Below, piece after piece: positions 36,440 to 48,502 of a stretch of DNA of 64,000 nt; position 1 is the first letter of the stretch; every line of letters starts with the position of its first letter. This stretch comes from Symbiodinium natans (lineage: Eukaryota; Sar; Dinophyceae; Suessiales; Symbiodiniaceae). The notes beneath the pieces were generated by a model. It was not told the origin of the DNA and searched no databases. It was given only the letters and a program-made list of their open reading frames with translations. The stretch lies in assembly GCA_905221605.1 (NCBI GenBank), contig CAJNDS010002557.1, positions 16,001 to 80,000 on the forward strand, read 5' to 3'. Position numbers and translations under genes: made by a program.

Positions 36440-37570
36440 CCCTGAACCCTAAACCCTAAACCCTAAACCCGAAACCCTAAACCCTAAACCCTAACCCCTA
36501 AACCCGTTTCACCACCATGTGACCTGTTCGCGGCTCAGCTTCCCCGGATTAACCCAGGCATCGAACTCGCCTCGGCGTTACCGGGTCAAGGGACGACAGG
36601 AGGCACCCTCATAAGGGACCTTGGGGGTTTATTTAGGCTTACAGAAGGGACCAAAGGAGGGACCCTTATAAGGGACCTTAGGGGTTTATCCAGGGGTTCT
36701 TTGGGGGCTACTTAGGTATATAGGGACTATATAAGGTATATATAGGGGCTCCCTTAGGTATATAGGGACTATATAAGGTATATATAGGGGCTATGAAGTT
36801 AACAAGATTCAGGGTCCCTTCCAGTGGTCCCTCCTTTTGCCCCTTGACGGGGGATGGGGCCTGTGCCATGAAGAAATGCAGCGAATGAGGGCTTCGGGTC
36901 TGAGGGGCGTTCAGTGTGTGACTACTTTTCCGCTCAGAACAGAGATCAGGGCTTACGATATGAAGGGTACCTTATTGAGGTCCTTAGTATAAGGAGATCC
37001 TGTTTTGGGGGTCCCTTGTTGCCTGTTAAAGGATCCCTGACCGCGAGCAGCTTAAAGGAGCCAACTCTCTTGTCCCATCCCGCACCCTGGACGCCTAAAA
37101 CCTGACGAGCTCAAAGCCCTAGACCCTAAACCCTAAACCCGAAACCCTAACCCGAACTAATCGCTTCCCCCTTTTATTAAATACCCCGCCTAAATATAAA
37201 ATAACTTTCCGGAAAATCCTGCCGAAACCGACCCCGTCTTTTAAATCCTATTCCGAATTAGGGGGTGGGTTGAGGGCTCCCAAAAGCCTCAAACCAACCA
37301 ACATCCTGAAGCTCCCCTCCCTTCCTCCGAAATCGATTAAGTAATTCCTTAAACCCTCCAAACCCTGAAGCCTAGACCCTAAACCCTTTAGACCCCAAAC
37401 GTGACATTTGGATAAAAACATCCCCCTCATAATAAAACCAATAAAACCACATTTCGTGTTTGTATTGGGGGGGGGCGTTTAATATTAGAGGGAAAGGATT
37501 AAAACCTAACCCTAAACCCTGAACCCTAAACCCTAAACCCCAAACCCTAAACCCTAAACCCTAAACCCCA
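36440..37570. other. Repeat-rich, no gene seen
   Basis: CCCTAAA remnants, a tandem duplication of about 50 bp with TTAGGTATATAGGGACTATA (36710-36790), and AT-rich unique DNA. Confidence 0.6.
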
Positions 37571-37584
37571 AACCCTCCTCAAAA

Positions 37585-37672
37585 ATGGCTGCCCAGGCTC
37601 AGGCCAGTGGGCTGCGCTTGAGCCGCTTTAGAGCTCTGGCGAGCCCGCTCAGGCGCTCCCCTGCGGCTTCGT
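37585..37672 (-). CDS. Candidate helical exon
   Basis: Minus frame EAAGERLSGLARALKRLKRS between CCCTAAA and TTTAGGG arrays. The plus strand is also open. Confidence 0.35.
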
Positions 37673-38117
37673 AGGGTTTAGGGTTCAGGGTTCAGGGTTT
37701 AGGGTTTAGGGTTTGCAGTGGGGGGTTTCCGGGTTAGGGTTTTACAAAATCCAGGTCCGTAGTTCTCAAATTATGGTCCCCTTTTGGGTACCCTAAGCAT
37801 TAGGGGCCGCCTTAGTATAGGAACCTGAAAAAACCTAATGTAGAGAACTCAGCAGCTGTGGAGTAAAGCCCAAGCCCCCGAAACCCTAAGCTCTTATTAG
37901 GCATTGTACGAAATCGGCAACCTACAAAAGGTAGGGTTTGGGATTCAGGGGGTTTTGAGGTTGCGGGACGTGGGGCTACTCTTTACTGGTTCAGGGTAAT
38001 GGCGTAGAAGGCACGGGGGGCTGTAGGGTCCAAAGGGTTTGGGCTGTTACGGCTTACTGTCCGTCATGCTCCGGGATACGTATGAAGCACCAGTGCCTTT
38101 GCAGGTCGCCATTAGAC

Positions 38118-38180
38118 GGTTCTTAGTAGGGAATGACGGAATTAAGGCCCTCTATAATCCGTCATTCCCTACTAAGAACC
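38118..38180. mobile_element. Palindromic MITE with 23-bp TIRs
   Basis: Perfect arms beginning GGTTCTTAGTAGGGAATGAC and its complement, with about 17 bp between. Related to the nested element at 6555-6652. Confidence 0.8.
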
Positions 38181-38239
38181 AGGGGTTTCTTGAGCTTTGC
38201 AGGGTCCGTCAACCTACAAGGAGTTGCACTGTTCCCTAA

Positions 38240-38322
38240 ACCGTAAACCCTAAACCCTAAACCCTAAACCCTAAACCCTAAACCCTAAACCCTAAACCCT
38301 AAACCCTAAACCCTAAACCCCA
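38240..38322. repeat. CCCTAAA array
   Basis: About eleven perfect units left of the exon candidate at 38325-38387. Confidence 0.9.
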
Positions 38323-38324
38323 GC

Positions 38325-38387
38325 GCGCCTGGCAGTTGCCACCACTCCGGGCTCTTTCTCTTCAGCCTCGATGTGTGTCCCTAAACT
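38325..38387 (-). CDS. Candidate exon
   Basis: Minus frame HIEAEEKEPGVVATARRAG. No family recognised. Confidence 0.35.
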
Positions 38388-38829
38388 TAAACCCTAAAGC
38401 CTAAGCCCTAAACCCTGAACCCTAAACCCTAAACCCTAAAACCTAAACCCCAAACCCTAAACCTTAAACCCTCAAATGGGCAGCTTCGTGTTTAGACGAA
38501 ATCCAAGCTTAGGAGGCCTGTTGCGATCAAAATGGCCGACGCCTCCCCAAACCGTTCCAAACCACCACTCAAGACCCAACGAAACGAAGCCGCAAACTCA
38601 GAGCGGCTTAAAATCCCAAGCAACAGGGCCACCAGGAGCCGGAGCTGCGCTCCATACCTCAACATCGTGGCCGGCGAGGGCTTCTAGTACCCCCAAACCC
38701 GAAAGACTGAACCCTGAACTCCTGAACTCCTGAACCCTAAACCCTGTTGACTCAGGGGGGGGGGACCAAAGAAGCACCGGCAAGGGACCCTGAGCACACA
38801 CAAATTTATATGTTCAATTTCATTAGCAC

Positions 38830-39077
38830 ATGATATATATATATATATATACATATGCATTGCTATATACAGAAAAATCAGCATATACATACAAGTATAC
38901 ATGCGAACATACACACACATGCATGCATACACACATATACATATATATATATATGTTTTTATATATATGTATATATATATATGTATATATTTGTTTATAT
39001 ATATATATGGTGATATAGCTCGCCACCCCCCCCCCCCCCCAAGATCTACGCATATATATATATATATACACACATAA

Positions 39078-39108
<31 letters not shown>

Positions 39109-39120
39109 AAAAGAAATATA
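38830..39120. repeat. TA/CA microsatellite block
   Basis: Runs of TATATA, ACATAC and ATGTATA with a poly-C tract near 39027-39040. Open frames here are low-complexity artefacts. Confidence 0.9.
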
Positions 39121-39718
39121 CATATGTACATTGTATGTAATTGAGGGGTTCGGGTTTACGGTTGAGAAGGGATCTTAGGAGTATCTCTTCACTTCTGACT
39201 TGTTGATGGTGTCTGAGGTGATTGTGGTGCATACGGCCTTGCAGGCCCCTCAGTCGTAGCCTCACACGGGAAACATTCTGCGACCTCAGTGCGAGCTGTC
39301 TAGTAAATCTGAAGTGAACGTCCCATGCAAAGTTCGCAACTGGTCTGCACGTGAACCCTCAATCTTCGACCGGCACAAGGCTTTCAGTATATGGTGGGTT
39401 TACGATCACAAGGAACCCCTAGTATAGATCCCCGAATAGTATAGGATCCCCTTAGAATGATGACCCCAATCAGCTACAAGTCCTCCTAATCTCCTAAACC
39501 CCCATATTACAGGCTTGAGACCCTAACACTCTCAACCCGGCCCAGACACTCCTGCGTGTCTTGTGCGTCCTTGGCGATCCTGAGTCCGAGTTTTAGGTTC
39601 AGGGTATAGGGTTTAGTGCTTAGGGTATAGGGTTTAGGGTAGTTTAGGGTAGGGAATTTAGGGGGAGAAGCCTGGATTCCTTGGGTTGCATGGGGAGACT
39701 GCGACATGGGAGAGACGG

Positions 39719-39795
39719 GCGTTTACGAAAATAGGGGGCCCCCAATATAGCCTCCCCCAAATAGTAGGACTTCGTTCGAAGATGGAATTGGGCCC

Positions 39796-39826
<31 letters not shown>

Positions 39827-39932
39827 AAAAAAAACATAGCTGCTGAGTTCATAAGCCCCCCAAAAGTGTCTTTTGTATCCCAAAAAGTGCAAAGTGTACT
39901 CATTCAGCAACTAAGATGTCGTAAACCCCCCA
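39719..39932. mobile_element. Composite GTTTACG-family element with poly-C/poly-A interior
   Basis: Starts GGGCGTTTACGAAAATAGGG and ends TGTCGTAAACCCCCCATG. The middle contains a long poly-C run followed directly by poly-A (39790-39834). Confidence 0.55.
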
Positions 39933-39974
39933 TGCTCACCCAAGAGTCCCGTCCAGCAGCACATCTGCTAGCTC
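39900..39974 (-). CDS. Candidate exon after an introner
   Basis: Follows the intron 39975-40124 at an AG acceptor and continues the upstream frame: EELADVLLDGTLG across the junction. The downstream end is not determined. Confidence 0.4.
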
Positions 39975-40124
39975 CTCGGGTGGCCCAGTAGCCCTAAACC
40001 CTAAACCCTAAACCCTAAACCCTAAACCCTAAACCCTAAACCCTAAACCCTAAACCCTAAACCCTAAACCCTCGAACCAAAAAAAGGGGAAAAGGGTACC
40101 ACTGGGGAACCAAGGCTCCTTGGC
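39975..40124 (-). mobile_element. Introner-like intron, GC-AG, about 150 bp
   Basis: The minus strand starts GCCAAGGAGCCTTGGTTCCC and ends CTACTGGGCCACCCGAG, with a telomere-like array inside. Its start (CTTGGTTCCCCAGTGG) resembles the BAR-gene intron (CTTGGTAGCCCAGTGG), and both end in CTACTGGGC or its near match. The flanking exons join in frame. Confidence 0.55.
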
Positions 40125-40181
40125 CTCCGAATCCATGTCGGAGAGGTCTAGCTGAAAGTGATCCAAGAGGGCCAGCTCGAC
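40125..40181 (-). CDS. Candidate acidic helical exon
   Basis: After CTGAG the minus frame reads VELALLDHFQLDLSDMDSE and joins in frame to the exon at 39974. Coiled-coil or regulatory helix. No family recognised. Confidence 0.5.
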
Positions 40182-40196
40182 CTCAGAGTGTGGGGT

Positions 40197-40302
40197 GTAG
40201 GGTTTAGGGTTTAGGGTTTAGGGTTTAGGGTTTAGGGTTTAGGGTTTAGGGTTTAGGGTTTAGGGTTTAGGGTTTAGGGTTTAGGGTTTAGGGTTTAGGG
40301 TG
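40197..40302. repeat. TTTAGGG array
   Basis: About fifteen units directly upstream, on the minus strand, of exon 40125-40181. Confidence 0.9.
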
Positions 40303-40879
40303 TGGTTCGCAAGGTGGGTCCAAGACTCTTCTTCCACGGTTGCGATCTACGGCAAAAGGATTCGGGAGTGCGGAGATACTTCAACAACAAATATTGAGCC
40401 GAAAGTGTATAACACCCCACTGTACATGAAACAGCGCAAGTGGGGTTGATCTAAAGGCTTCCTTAAACTTATGGACCGTTAGGATAAGAGTCCCTTGAAA
40501 CTAGATTCCTTATTGCAAAGGGAACCTACCTTATGGCGACTTTGGGGACAGGCATTTTGTACGATTACCAAAGTCGATTCTCTGTGCCACAAAGGGACTC
40601 CCTGGATGTCGTGGTAGCGGCGTGTTCGCCGAAAGAGCCGTCGCAGGTGGGTTAGGACGGCCTGTCGGCCTCCTGGGATGTGTTCGCAAGCCAGCGCGCC
40701 ACCTGCAAGCCAAAGCGTTGCGGACTGCACTCAGGTACACGTTAGGGCTTTTCAGGAGAGAGATGGGCAGTCCGAAGCCCTATGCCCTAAACATCCCTAA
40801 ACCCTTATCACACCCTAATTATCCCTAAACTCTACTTGGGGTTTAGGGTTTAGGGTTTAGGCTTGAGGGTTGAGGGTTA

Positions 40880-41013
40880 AACAAGAACAAGTAGAAGGCG
40901 AAGCCACAGCGAGCCAGCACCACCAGGCATTTCTGGTTCGGGTACAGCGGCCGTCGCTGAAAGTTGCCAGGATCTGGGCCGATGCCTGAACGAACTTGCA
41001 CAAGCATGCTCGC
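40880..41013 (-). CDS. Candidate exon with hydrophobic end
   Basis: Minus frame LVQVRSGIGPDPGNFQRRPL, then CLVVLARCGFAFYLFLF, a possible membrane segment. Open for about 130 bp. Confidence 0.4.
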
Positions 41014-41244
41014 CTTTTGGTTTCGGGTTCTTAGGGTTTAGGGTTTAGGGTTTAGGGTTTAGCGTGTAGGGTTTAGGGTATAGGGTTTAGGGCTTTCCCA
41101 TCACAAAGAATCCCTGTAGTCTTCATGCCAGGATCCTCGGTGCTAGAGCGTTTTCGATATGGCCTGATGGCCTCAGGAGTCTCAAACCCTAAACCCTAAA
41201 CCCTAAACCCTAAACCCCAAACCCTAAACCCTAAAACCTAAACC

Positions 41245-41335
41245 GCAGCTCTGCCCAGGCAGGTGGCAATCAGCAAAGGCCAAGCCCGCCAGAGGAGCTC
41301 TCCTGGTGGCCTCGAAGAGGGGTTCGCCGGCGTAG
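41245..41335 (-). CDS. Candidate exon
   Basis: Minus frame YAGEPLFEATRRAPLAGLAF then ADCHLPGQS, between CCCTAAA and the longest TTTAGGG array. Confidence 0.4.
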
Positions 41336-41617
41336 GGTTTAGGGTTTAGGGTTTAGGGTTTAGGGTTTAGGGTTTAGGGTTTAGGGTTTAGGGTTTAGGG
41401 TTTAGGGTTTAGGGTTTAGGGTTTAGGGTTTAGGGTTTAGGGTTTAGGGTTTAGGGTTTAGGGTTTAGGGTTTAGGGTTTAGGGTTTAGGGTTTAGGGTT
41501 TAGGGTTTAGGGTTTAGGGTTTAGGGTTTAGGGTTTAGGGTTTAGGGTTTAGGGTTTAGGGTTTAGGGTTTAGGGTTTAGGGTTTAGGGTTTAGGGTTTA
41601 GGGTTTAGGGTTTAGGG
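41336..41617. repeat. Longest TTTAGGG array, about 40 perfect units
   Basis: About 280 bp without visible variants, which suggests recent expansion or correction. Confidence 0.95.
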
Positions 41618-42384
41618 ACTTCTGGAGTCCCGCACTGGCTCCTGGCCAGGGCTACCAGCATGGCAGAGTAAGGCGCCGCCCTTCATCTGCCTCCTGCATG
41701 AGATCGCTCCGGGGAGGAGGGTGCCTCTTAGGGCTTCTTAGGGCTTCAACAAGAGTGCCCTCCTTGAAAAGTTAGGGTTTAGGGTTTAGGGTTTAGGGTT
41801 TAGGGCTTAGGGCTTAGGGCTTAGGGCTTCGGGCTTAAAAGGAGTGCCTTTCGTGAACAAAAAGGGTAAGAACAGGTTATGATGGAGACCACTCACTCCA
41901 GCTCCGGGATTGGAGCTGCGAGTTTAGCCATACTTCATAACGTAAGGGGTCGCGTGCTTGCCTGCAAGCCTGCAACCCCCTAAAACCTAAATCGCAGAAT
42001 CTCCCGCCATTTAGGTCACTGACCATGTGGCCTGCTAATGTGAGGCTCTCCCGACACCCTTAAACCCTGAAGCCTGACCCCACTTTGGAGTATATACTTT
42101 TTAGGTAGAAGTAGCTCTAATAGGAACCCAGAACCAAGAATGTCTTAAAGTGTGGTACTCCAAAACCAAGCCTCTACCCTTTTCAGAGCGTCAGTGCGCA
42201 CATTCCGATGCCGCTTGCTTTGCTCGCGTCCTGCGATCTGCTCTTGCCGAGGTATTCCTCAGCCGTCGGGCGTTTGGAGGTCACGGGTTTAGGGCTTGGA
42301 GGGTTGATAGATTTAGGGTGCATTGCAAGTGCGGTTTAGGGTTTAGGGTTTAGGGTTTAGGGTTTAGGGCTAGGGTTTAGGGCT

Positions 42385-42467
42385 GCGAAGGAGCCTCAGA
42401 CATGCTGAGGGGAGACACCCATGGACGCCGGAGAAGCCGACGCAGGAAGGGGTGCACGGACATCCTT
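42385..42467 (-). CDS. Candidate first coding exon
   Basis: Minus frame begins MSVHPFLRRLLRRPWVSPLS and continues SMSEAPSQ. A basic, hydrophobic N-terminus of this kind would fit a targeting sequence if it is the start of a protein; that is inference. Confidence 0.4.
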
Positions 42468-42755
42468 TGGGGTTTAGGTTTAGGGTTTAGGGTTGAGGGT
42501 TTAGGGTTTAGGGTTTAGGGAACTCCTCAACCTGAAACCCTCAAACCCTCAAACCCCAAAACCCGAAAACCCGAAACCCCAAAATCCCAAACCCGAGAAC
42601 CCCAAAACCCTGAGACCCTAAGACCCTAAACCCTCTAAGACACTAACACCCTAAAACCTTCCTTCCTTCCTGGGCTTGCGGCGAGTCGATTGCCGGTGCG
42701 GGCCAAAAGTGGGCGGAATTCACCCACAGCCAACAGTGAAACAAGGAGTCACTAC

Positions 42756-42758
<3 letters not shown>

Positions 42759-42788
<30 letters not shown>
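42759..42788. repeat. GA microsatellite
   Basis: About fifteen GA units. Confidence 0.9.
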
Positions 42789-42794
<6 letters not shown>

Positions 42795-42984
42795 AGAGGG
42801 AGAGAAAGCCCTTAAAAACCCCAAAAAACCCAACAAAACCCTACACCCTGGCCCCAAGGACACCTCAGCGAAGCGTCTGGCAAAGGACGTCGTAGGTGGC
42901 AGTCTTGAATCCTGAGGCTTGTGAGGCCCTCTGGCCCCCCGGAGAACAAGCATCCTTTGGGGTTTAGGGTTCAGGGACCAGATC

Positions 42985-44235
42985 ATGCAACCCTAAACCC
43001 TAAACCCTAGACCCTAAACCCTAAACCCTGAACCCTGAACCCTGAACCCTGAACCCTGAACCCAACACCATACAGCACCTGCACCAGGCCCCGGAAGTGC
43101 CAACCTTACAAATCCCAGAGCCCATAGCCCCTGAAGGCCACAACCCGGCCTTGACCCTGTAAACCCAATAATCCTACGCCCTGTAAACCCTGTAAACCCT
43201 GTAAGCCCTCAAAACCTTGCAAAACCCTATAGACCCTACAGACCCTGCAAACCCTACAAGCCCTAGAAACCCTATAAACCCTCTAAACCCTCACCCTCAT
43301 CACCCTCAAAGGCCACAACCCTCAAAGCCCTACAGGCCCTACAGGCCCTACAAGCCCTCTAAAACCCTCTAAAACCCTCAAAAACCCCTCAAAAACCCCT
43401 CAAAAACCCCTCAAAACCCCTCAAAAACCCTCAAAAACCCTCAAAAACCCTCGAACCGAGCAATGTCTTGGGGTTCCGAGGGGCGGCCGAGGGCCCAGGA
43501 CGAGGAAGTGGGGGAGGCGCGCAGCGCCAGTAGCCGCCGAAGGCAGGCCACCCCCTCCTTTTCAAAGGACCCTAAACCCTGAAACCCTGAAACCCTTAAA
43601 CCCTTAAACCCTTAAACCCCTAAACCCTAAACCCTAAACCCTAAACCCTAAACCAATCACCCCCTCCTCTCCGAAGGTGCTTTTGGGGTCATAGGTTGAA
43701 GGAGGTGCATAGGGTTGATAGGGTGTTAATCATTTAGGTTTTATAGGATTTAGAGGGTTTATGGGGTTGATAGGTTTTTCAGATGCAGCTAATAAACAAC
43801 CCAATCACCCTCTCCTGTGCGAAGGTGCTTTTGGGGTTGATAGGGCGTTCACCGGTTTAGGGTTTATAGGGCTTATCGGGTTTATGGGGTTCATAGAGTT
43901 TATAGGGCTTATAGGGCTGGTAGGGTTTATAGGGTGTTTAGGTTGATAGGGTTTATGGGTTCATAGGGTTGAGAGGGTTTTCAGGGGTTATAGGGTTGAT
44001 AGGGTTTACAGGCTTTGTAGGGTTGATAGGTGACAGGGTTTGTGGGGTTTGCAGGGCTTTGTAGGGTTTCAAGGGCTTCTAGGGGTTTCATATAGGGTAT
44101 CTAGGGCTTCTGTAAGGGTAAGTAGGTTTTCTTTGTTGGGCGTTCAGGGCTCACAGGCTTATAGAGCCCGAGCTCCTACATCCTAAAGCAACTTCACCCT
44201 GAACCCTAAACCCTAAACCCTAAACCCTAAACCCC
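42985..44235. repeat. Degenerate telomere-like block
   Basis: CCCTGAA, CCCTGTAAA, CCCTCAAAAA and, from 43690, TTGATAGGG/TTTATAGGG variants occupy more than 1 kb. No gene seen. Confidence 0.8.
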
Positions 44236-44249
44236 CAACCCCAAGACTC

Positions 44250-44325
44250 CTTGAAGGTCTTCCCGGAGGCGCGGCGTGTCCAGGAAGCGAAAAGCTCCTC
44301 GTCGCCATTCCGAGAGGTCAGGTAC
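44250..44325 (-). CDS. Candidate exon
   Basis: Minus frame LSSYLTSRNGDEELFASWTR continuing RASGKTFKESW, between opposite arrays. No family recognised. Confidence 0.4.
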
Positions 44326-44395
44326 GAAGAGAGGATCCTTGGCGATGGCTGGGGTTAGGAAGGGTTTAGGGTTTAGGGGCTGTAGGGTTTAGGGT

Positions 44396-44427
<32 letters not shown>

Positions 44428-45074
44428 GGTTTAGGGTTGAGGGTTTAGGGTTTAGGGCTGCATACGCCATCACAGGGATTCCCCACTGGGGATGGCCCTT
44501 AAAACCCTCTGAACTATACTCCTGAATCTGATTTTGTAAAACCCAAGAAGGGCAAACATGAAATATACCAAAGGCCTACCTAGGACGTGGGAGTGTTCTA
44601 CATGCTGCATACACACATGAAGTTGAACATCCAAATCCCTGAGGTGCGAAGTGATGCGTGGGCGGACAGATGGATAGAAGGTAGATTGATAGTTAGATGG
44701 ATGGACGCAGGGACAGAGGGACAAATACCTGCAACGACAGGTAGCTGGTGCAGCGGGCGCCCGTTGCCTTCTTCTATTCGGCTTTTTCTTTTTGTGGGAG
44801 TTCAGGTTTGCTTGAGGGTGAGTTGGTAGTCCTGTCCTTACTAGGACTTATACTACCCCTACTATAACCCGCAGTATAAGGAACATCCCAATCTATAGAA
44901 TTAGGGCTTAGGGCTTCTTATGCCTTTCACACTGGCGAGTCGAGTGACAGCGTGCTGGCTAAAGCTCGCCATGCATCCACAGGCCCCACGGATGCGAGTT
45001 GGGGCTCCTCTTCTGAGGTCAACTAGATGCTGCTCAAACTCTTCCAAGTCTCTCTGGAACATCTCTATGCAGTC

Positions 45075-45205
45075 CTACATATATATATATATATACACAC
45101 ACTTGTGTATATAAATAAAAAAGTATATATATATATATACATACCCACACATGCTTTGGGAAACGATCTAGAGTGCACATATGTATATATATATATATGC
45201 AAAAA
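45075..45205. repeat. TA-rich microsatellite
   Basis: TATATA runs with ACACAC interruptions. Confidence 0.85.
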
Positions 45206-45961
45206 GCTGTATTTTGCAACTTCCTTCTCAAGAATGGCTCAAACGTTCGTCCTCTGAGCGCAATGATCGTGGTTCTTGCGCCGGTGAGCTGCGAAGCCTG
45301 TCAGCATCTAGAGCTCGATTTCATGAGAATGGGTGCTTAGGTATAGGGCTTAGGGCTTAGGGCTTAGGGCTTAGGGCTTAGGGTTTAGGGTTTAGGGTCT
45401 TGTATTACAATTCTGTAGGCGCTATAGGAGATTAGGCTCCTGTCATCTCTGACGCTCAGTCGATGATTTGGCTTCGGCCTGTTTCATCCTCCGCATGCAA
45501 CACCCTCCCCTCGAATGATGTATGGTTTAAGGTTTAGGGTTTGGGGTTTAGGGTGTAGGGTTTAGGGTTTAGGGTTGAGGGCTGGACTCCTTGAGCCGTT
45601 CCAGATGCTCTGGTGCATGGAGTGTGCATCGGAGCAGCCAGTACTTTGTGGCTCCGCTCGCAGGGCTCAGCAGCGCGTAGTGTCCTTACAGCGCAGCTGT
45701 GTCAGGTTTCAAGGCATCTCGCTTGAAACATGGATTCCGTGATGTACGAAACGCCAAACCCTAAACCCAAAACCCTCAACCTTAAACCCTAAACCCTGAA
45801 CCCTAAACCCCAAACCCTAAACCCTAAAAGCCTGAACCCTAAAACCCTAAACCCCAAACCCTTACAAGCCCTGAGCCCTAAACCTGCAACCCAGCGTCTG
45901 AGGCAAACGTCCAACTCCTGCACAGCTTCCGCCATGGCGCGCTGAGGCGGCACAAGGCGAC

Positions 45962-46121
45962 CATGTGGGGGTTTACGATAACAAGGGACCCGAATATCGA
46001 CTCCCAAATAGTAGGATTTTAGGGTTGAGGGTCTAGGGTCTAGGGTTTAGGGTTTAGGGTAGATCCCCTCATAGAAAGGACCCCAAGAAGGTACCCCCTA
46101 ATATCGTAAACCCCCCATGTG
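45962..46121. mobile_element. GTTTACG-family element carrying a TTTAGGG array
   Basis: Near-perfect ends GGGGGTTTACGATA and TATCGTAAACCCCC, flanked by CATGTG on both sides (probable target duplication). The interior is interrupted by about 50 bp of TTTAGGG/TCTAGGG. Confidence 0.75.
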
Positions 46122-46931
46122 TTAGCGCCGGGCCGTCGGTATGACGGTTCGGTGCAATCTTAGGGGCCAGGGTATAGGGTTTAGGGTTTAGGGTTTAGGG
46201 GTGGGGGGTCCGGGGGGGTGTTCGGAATAAGGGTCTCTCTTGAGGAACCCAGTTAGCCAGTTGTAGCTCACGTACCCCCGACGCCCAGGTACTACCCTTT
46301 AAGATTAGCACCCCCACCCTTTGCACCCTAAACCCTCGACCAGGGGATGTTTGAAGGGGTTAACGGTCCCCTGAACTTCCTACCGCGGAAATTGGGCAAG
46401 AATGCGGTTGTGAGGCAACTTTCACGTTTAGGGTCCTGCACATAGAGATACCATAAACCCTAACAAACCACAGCTTTAGCTTGTAAACTCACGTTGGCAT
46501 TTCCCAGAATAGGGGTACCCGCCTCTACTACAACCCCAGAATTCATAATCCGCCTTATTCTAGGAAACCCATTAAAGGTACCCCTAGGTTGGGAACCTTC
46601 GTAGCCGCCTCTATGCCCTGAACTGTAAGCCTCTAAGCCCTAAACTCTAAACGTAAACTCTAAAACCCCCAACATCAAGCATCGCAAGTCCATGTCGTAG
46701 CCGAGGCCATCACGTCATGCGAGGAGTCATGGACAACTGCCTCAGACGAGGCTCAGTGTTCAATATAGGGGTCGGAAAAATAAACTTATAGTGTTCCCGT
46801 ATGTGTGGTTTGAATGCTTGCAGAAGGCCTTGCGGGTAGGGTTATGATTCAGGGCATAGAGTGTAGAGTTTACGGATTGGGGCGGCTGGCTTTAACTGTT
46901 TCTTCGTGGCTGCGGATGTTTCCCTGGTCGG

Positions 46932-47033
46932 TCCTTAAGAATCCCCCCCCCCAAAAAAAAATATGAAAGCATTCTTTCTTATCAGGGCAGGATTGGAATT
47001 ACTATCTTTGATTTGTTGGGGGTTCTTAAGCAA
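46932..47033. mobile_element. MITE, TTGCTTAAG family
   Basis: Ends CCTTAAGAATCCCCC and GGGGGTTCTTAAGCAA; poly-C/poly-A near the left end. Confidence 0.65.
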
Positions 47034-47144
47034 ACAGTAGTAACCCCTAAAGCCCTACACCTTGCCCTTGCAGCTCCGCGCGAGTGAGGTTTAATTAAGC
47101 TCAAGACCGGACCCTCACCCTACATTATCCCTTAGGTCCCTTAT

Positions 47145-47286
47145 ACTTGGAGGTTCATGGCACTTATTAACCAATGATAACTGTACTCATAACTGTACTT
47201 ATAAGCGTATAAGTGCACTTGAGGGGCTTATAAGTGGGTTCTAAGTACAGTTATAGTTGGTTAATAAGTACGATGAACCTCCAAGT
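47145..47286. mobile_element. MITE, ACTTGGAGGTTCATGG family
   Basis: Long inverted ends, ACTTGGAGGTTCATGGCACT and its near complement ending CCTCCAAGT. The interior also contains complementary ACTGTACTTATAA blocks. Confidence 0.85.
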
Positions 47287-48393
47287 AAGGGGTCCCTCCT
47301 TTAGTCCCTTGAGAGTTGCATCTTGAACTGCATGCCTTGACACTTTGCGCAACGTATTTGGATCGAATCGTTGAGGCCCTCCAACCCCGAACCCGAAACC
47401 CCAATAAACCCTAAACCCTGAACCCTAAACCCGAAGTAGGGCTTAGGGTTCGGGGTCCGGGGTTAGGGTTACCACTAGAGCTCTGAGGAACTGACAGTAG
47501 TCTCGGTGAAGACAACACTTTCATGGCCTGCACGACATCGGACTTCTCACAGGCTTGGCTGTTGGGTTTAGGGTCCGGGTTTAGGGTGTAGGGTGTAGGG
47601 TTTAGGGTTTGGGGTTTAGGGTGTAGGGTTTAGGGTTTGGGGTTTAGGGTTCAGGGTTTCGGTTGAAGAAGGGCGAACATGGGTGAACATCTACAAATAC
47701 TCGGGGGGTGACTCCTCGAAGTCATGGTTTCTCTGGTTTAGGGTTTAGAATCCAGACTAGACTGTGCGCAGGTGGGGTGTGGGGGCCTTTTCGCTATCTA
47801 TGCACAGAATTGAGGATCAGGAAAGTATCCTCCAACATCTGGGGAGTGGGGCTTCCAACGTTAGCAGCCTCCAATACGGTTTCCTTGCCAATTCACTATT
47901 TGGGAGTTTCCGAAAATAGAGGGACACTTTTTGGGGGTCCCTTTAAGGGGATTCTAGTCTATTTGGGGTATAAACGGGGTACCACATTTTGGAAAAATAC
48001 ATTTCTGGAGGCTGTCCTCTTCGTAGGCTATGGACGACGTGGATAGCAGGGGACATTGTGCGTACAGCAGCGGCGAGGAAACGCAAAATGATGGAGGTGA
48101 CGAGCTGTCGGGACTTCGTGCCCTCTCGTGTATCACACAGCCAGGAAGTTGAATCTCCCAGCTCAGGCAGACATTTCCTACCAGAAGTCCTTACCGTCTT
48201 CGTTTGTTTGGCTTTTGGGCAGGGAAGCCTGTTTTAGGGTTTAGGGTTCAGGGTTTAGGGTTTGGGGGTTTAGGGTTTAGGGTTGAGGCTGTCCCTAGTC
48301 GTCACCTGAGTCCGAAGCTCCCATGCTGAGGGCAAGACGGCCAGAGGAGGCAGCCCTCTGGGCGTGCCACCCTGGTCAGAGGCGAAGGAATGC

Positions 48394-48502
48394 TGGGATT
48401 ATAGGAATATAGGGGGCCCCCCACTCTAGATCCCCAAAGAGTAGGATGCCCTGATACTAAGCACCCCCACTAAGGTACCCCTAATATCGTAAGCCCTCAT
48501 GA
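48394..48502. mobile_element. GTTTACG-family element, diverged left end
   Basis: Internal words AGTAGGATGCCCTGATA and AAGGTACCCCTAATATCGTA match other members. The left inverted end is decayed. Confidence 0.55.

Larger units (their letters stand above)
46300..48390. other. Repeats and short TIR elements, no gene assigned
   Basis: Holds the elements at 46932-47033 and 47145-47286, TTTAGGG tracts around 47570-47660 and 48235-48290, and unique DNA without a convincing exon. Confidence 0.5.

Noticed and set aside
38525-38545. GGCCATTTTG resembling part of the dinoflagellate spliced leader
   Set aside because: Only about nine bases match and the rest of the leader is absent; likely chance. A similar partial match at about 37575 was also dropped.
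38684-39265. 193- and 102-codon minus ORFs rich in Tyr, Ile and Val
   Set aside because: They translate TA/CA microsatellite DNA.
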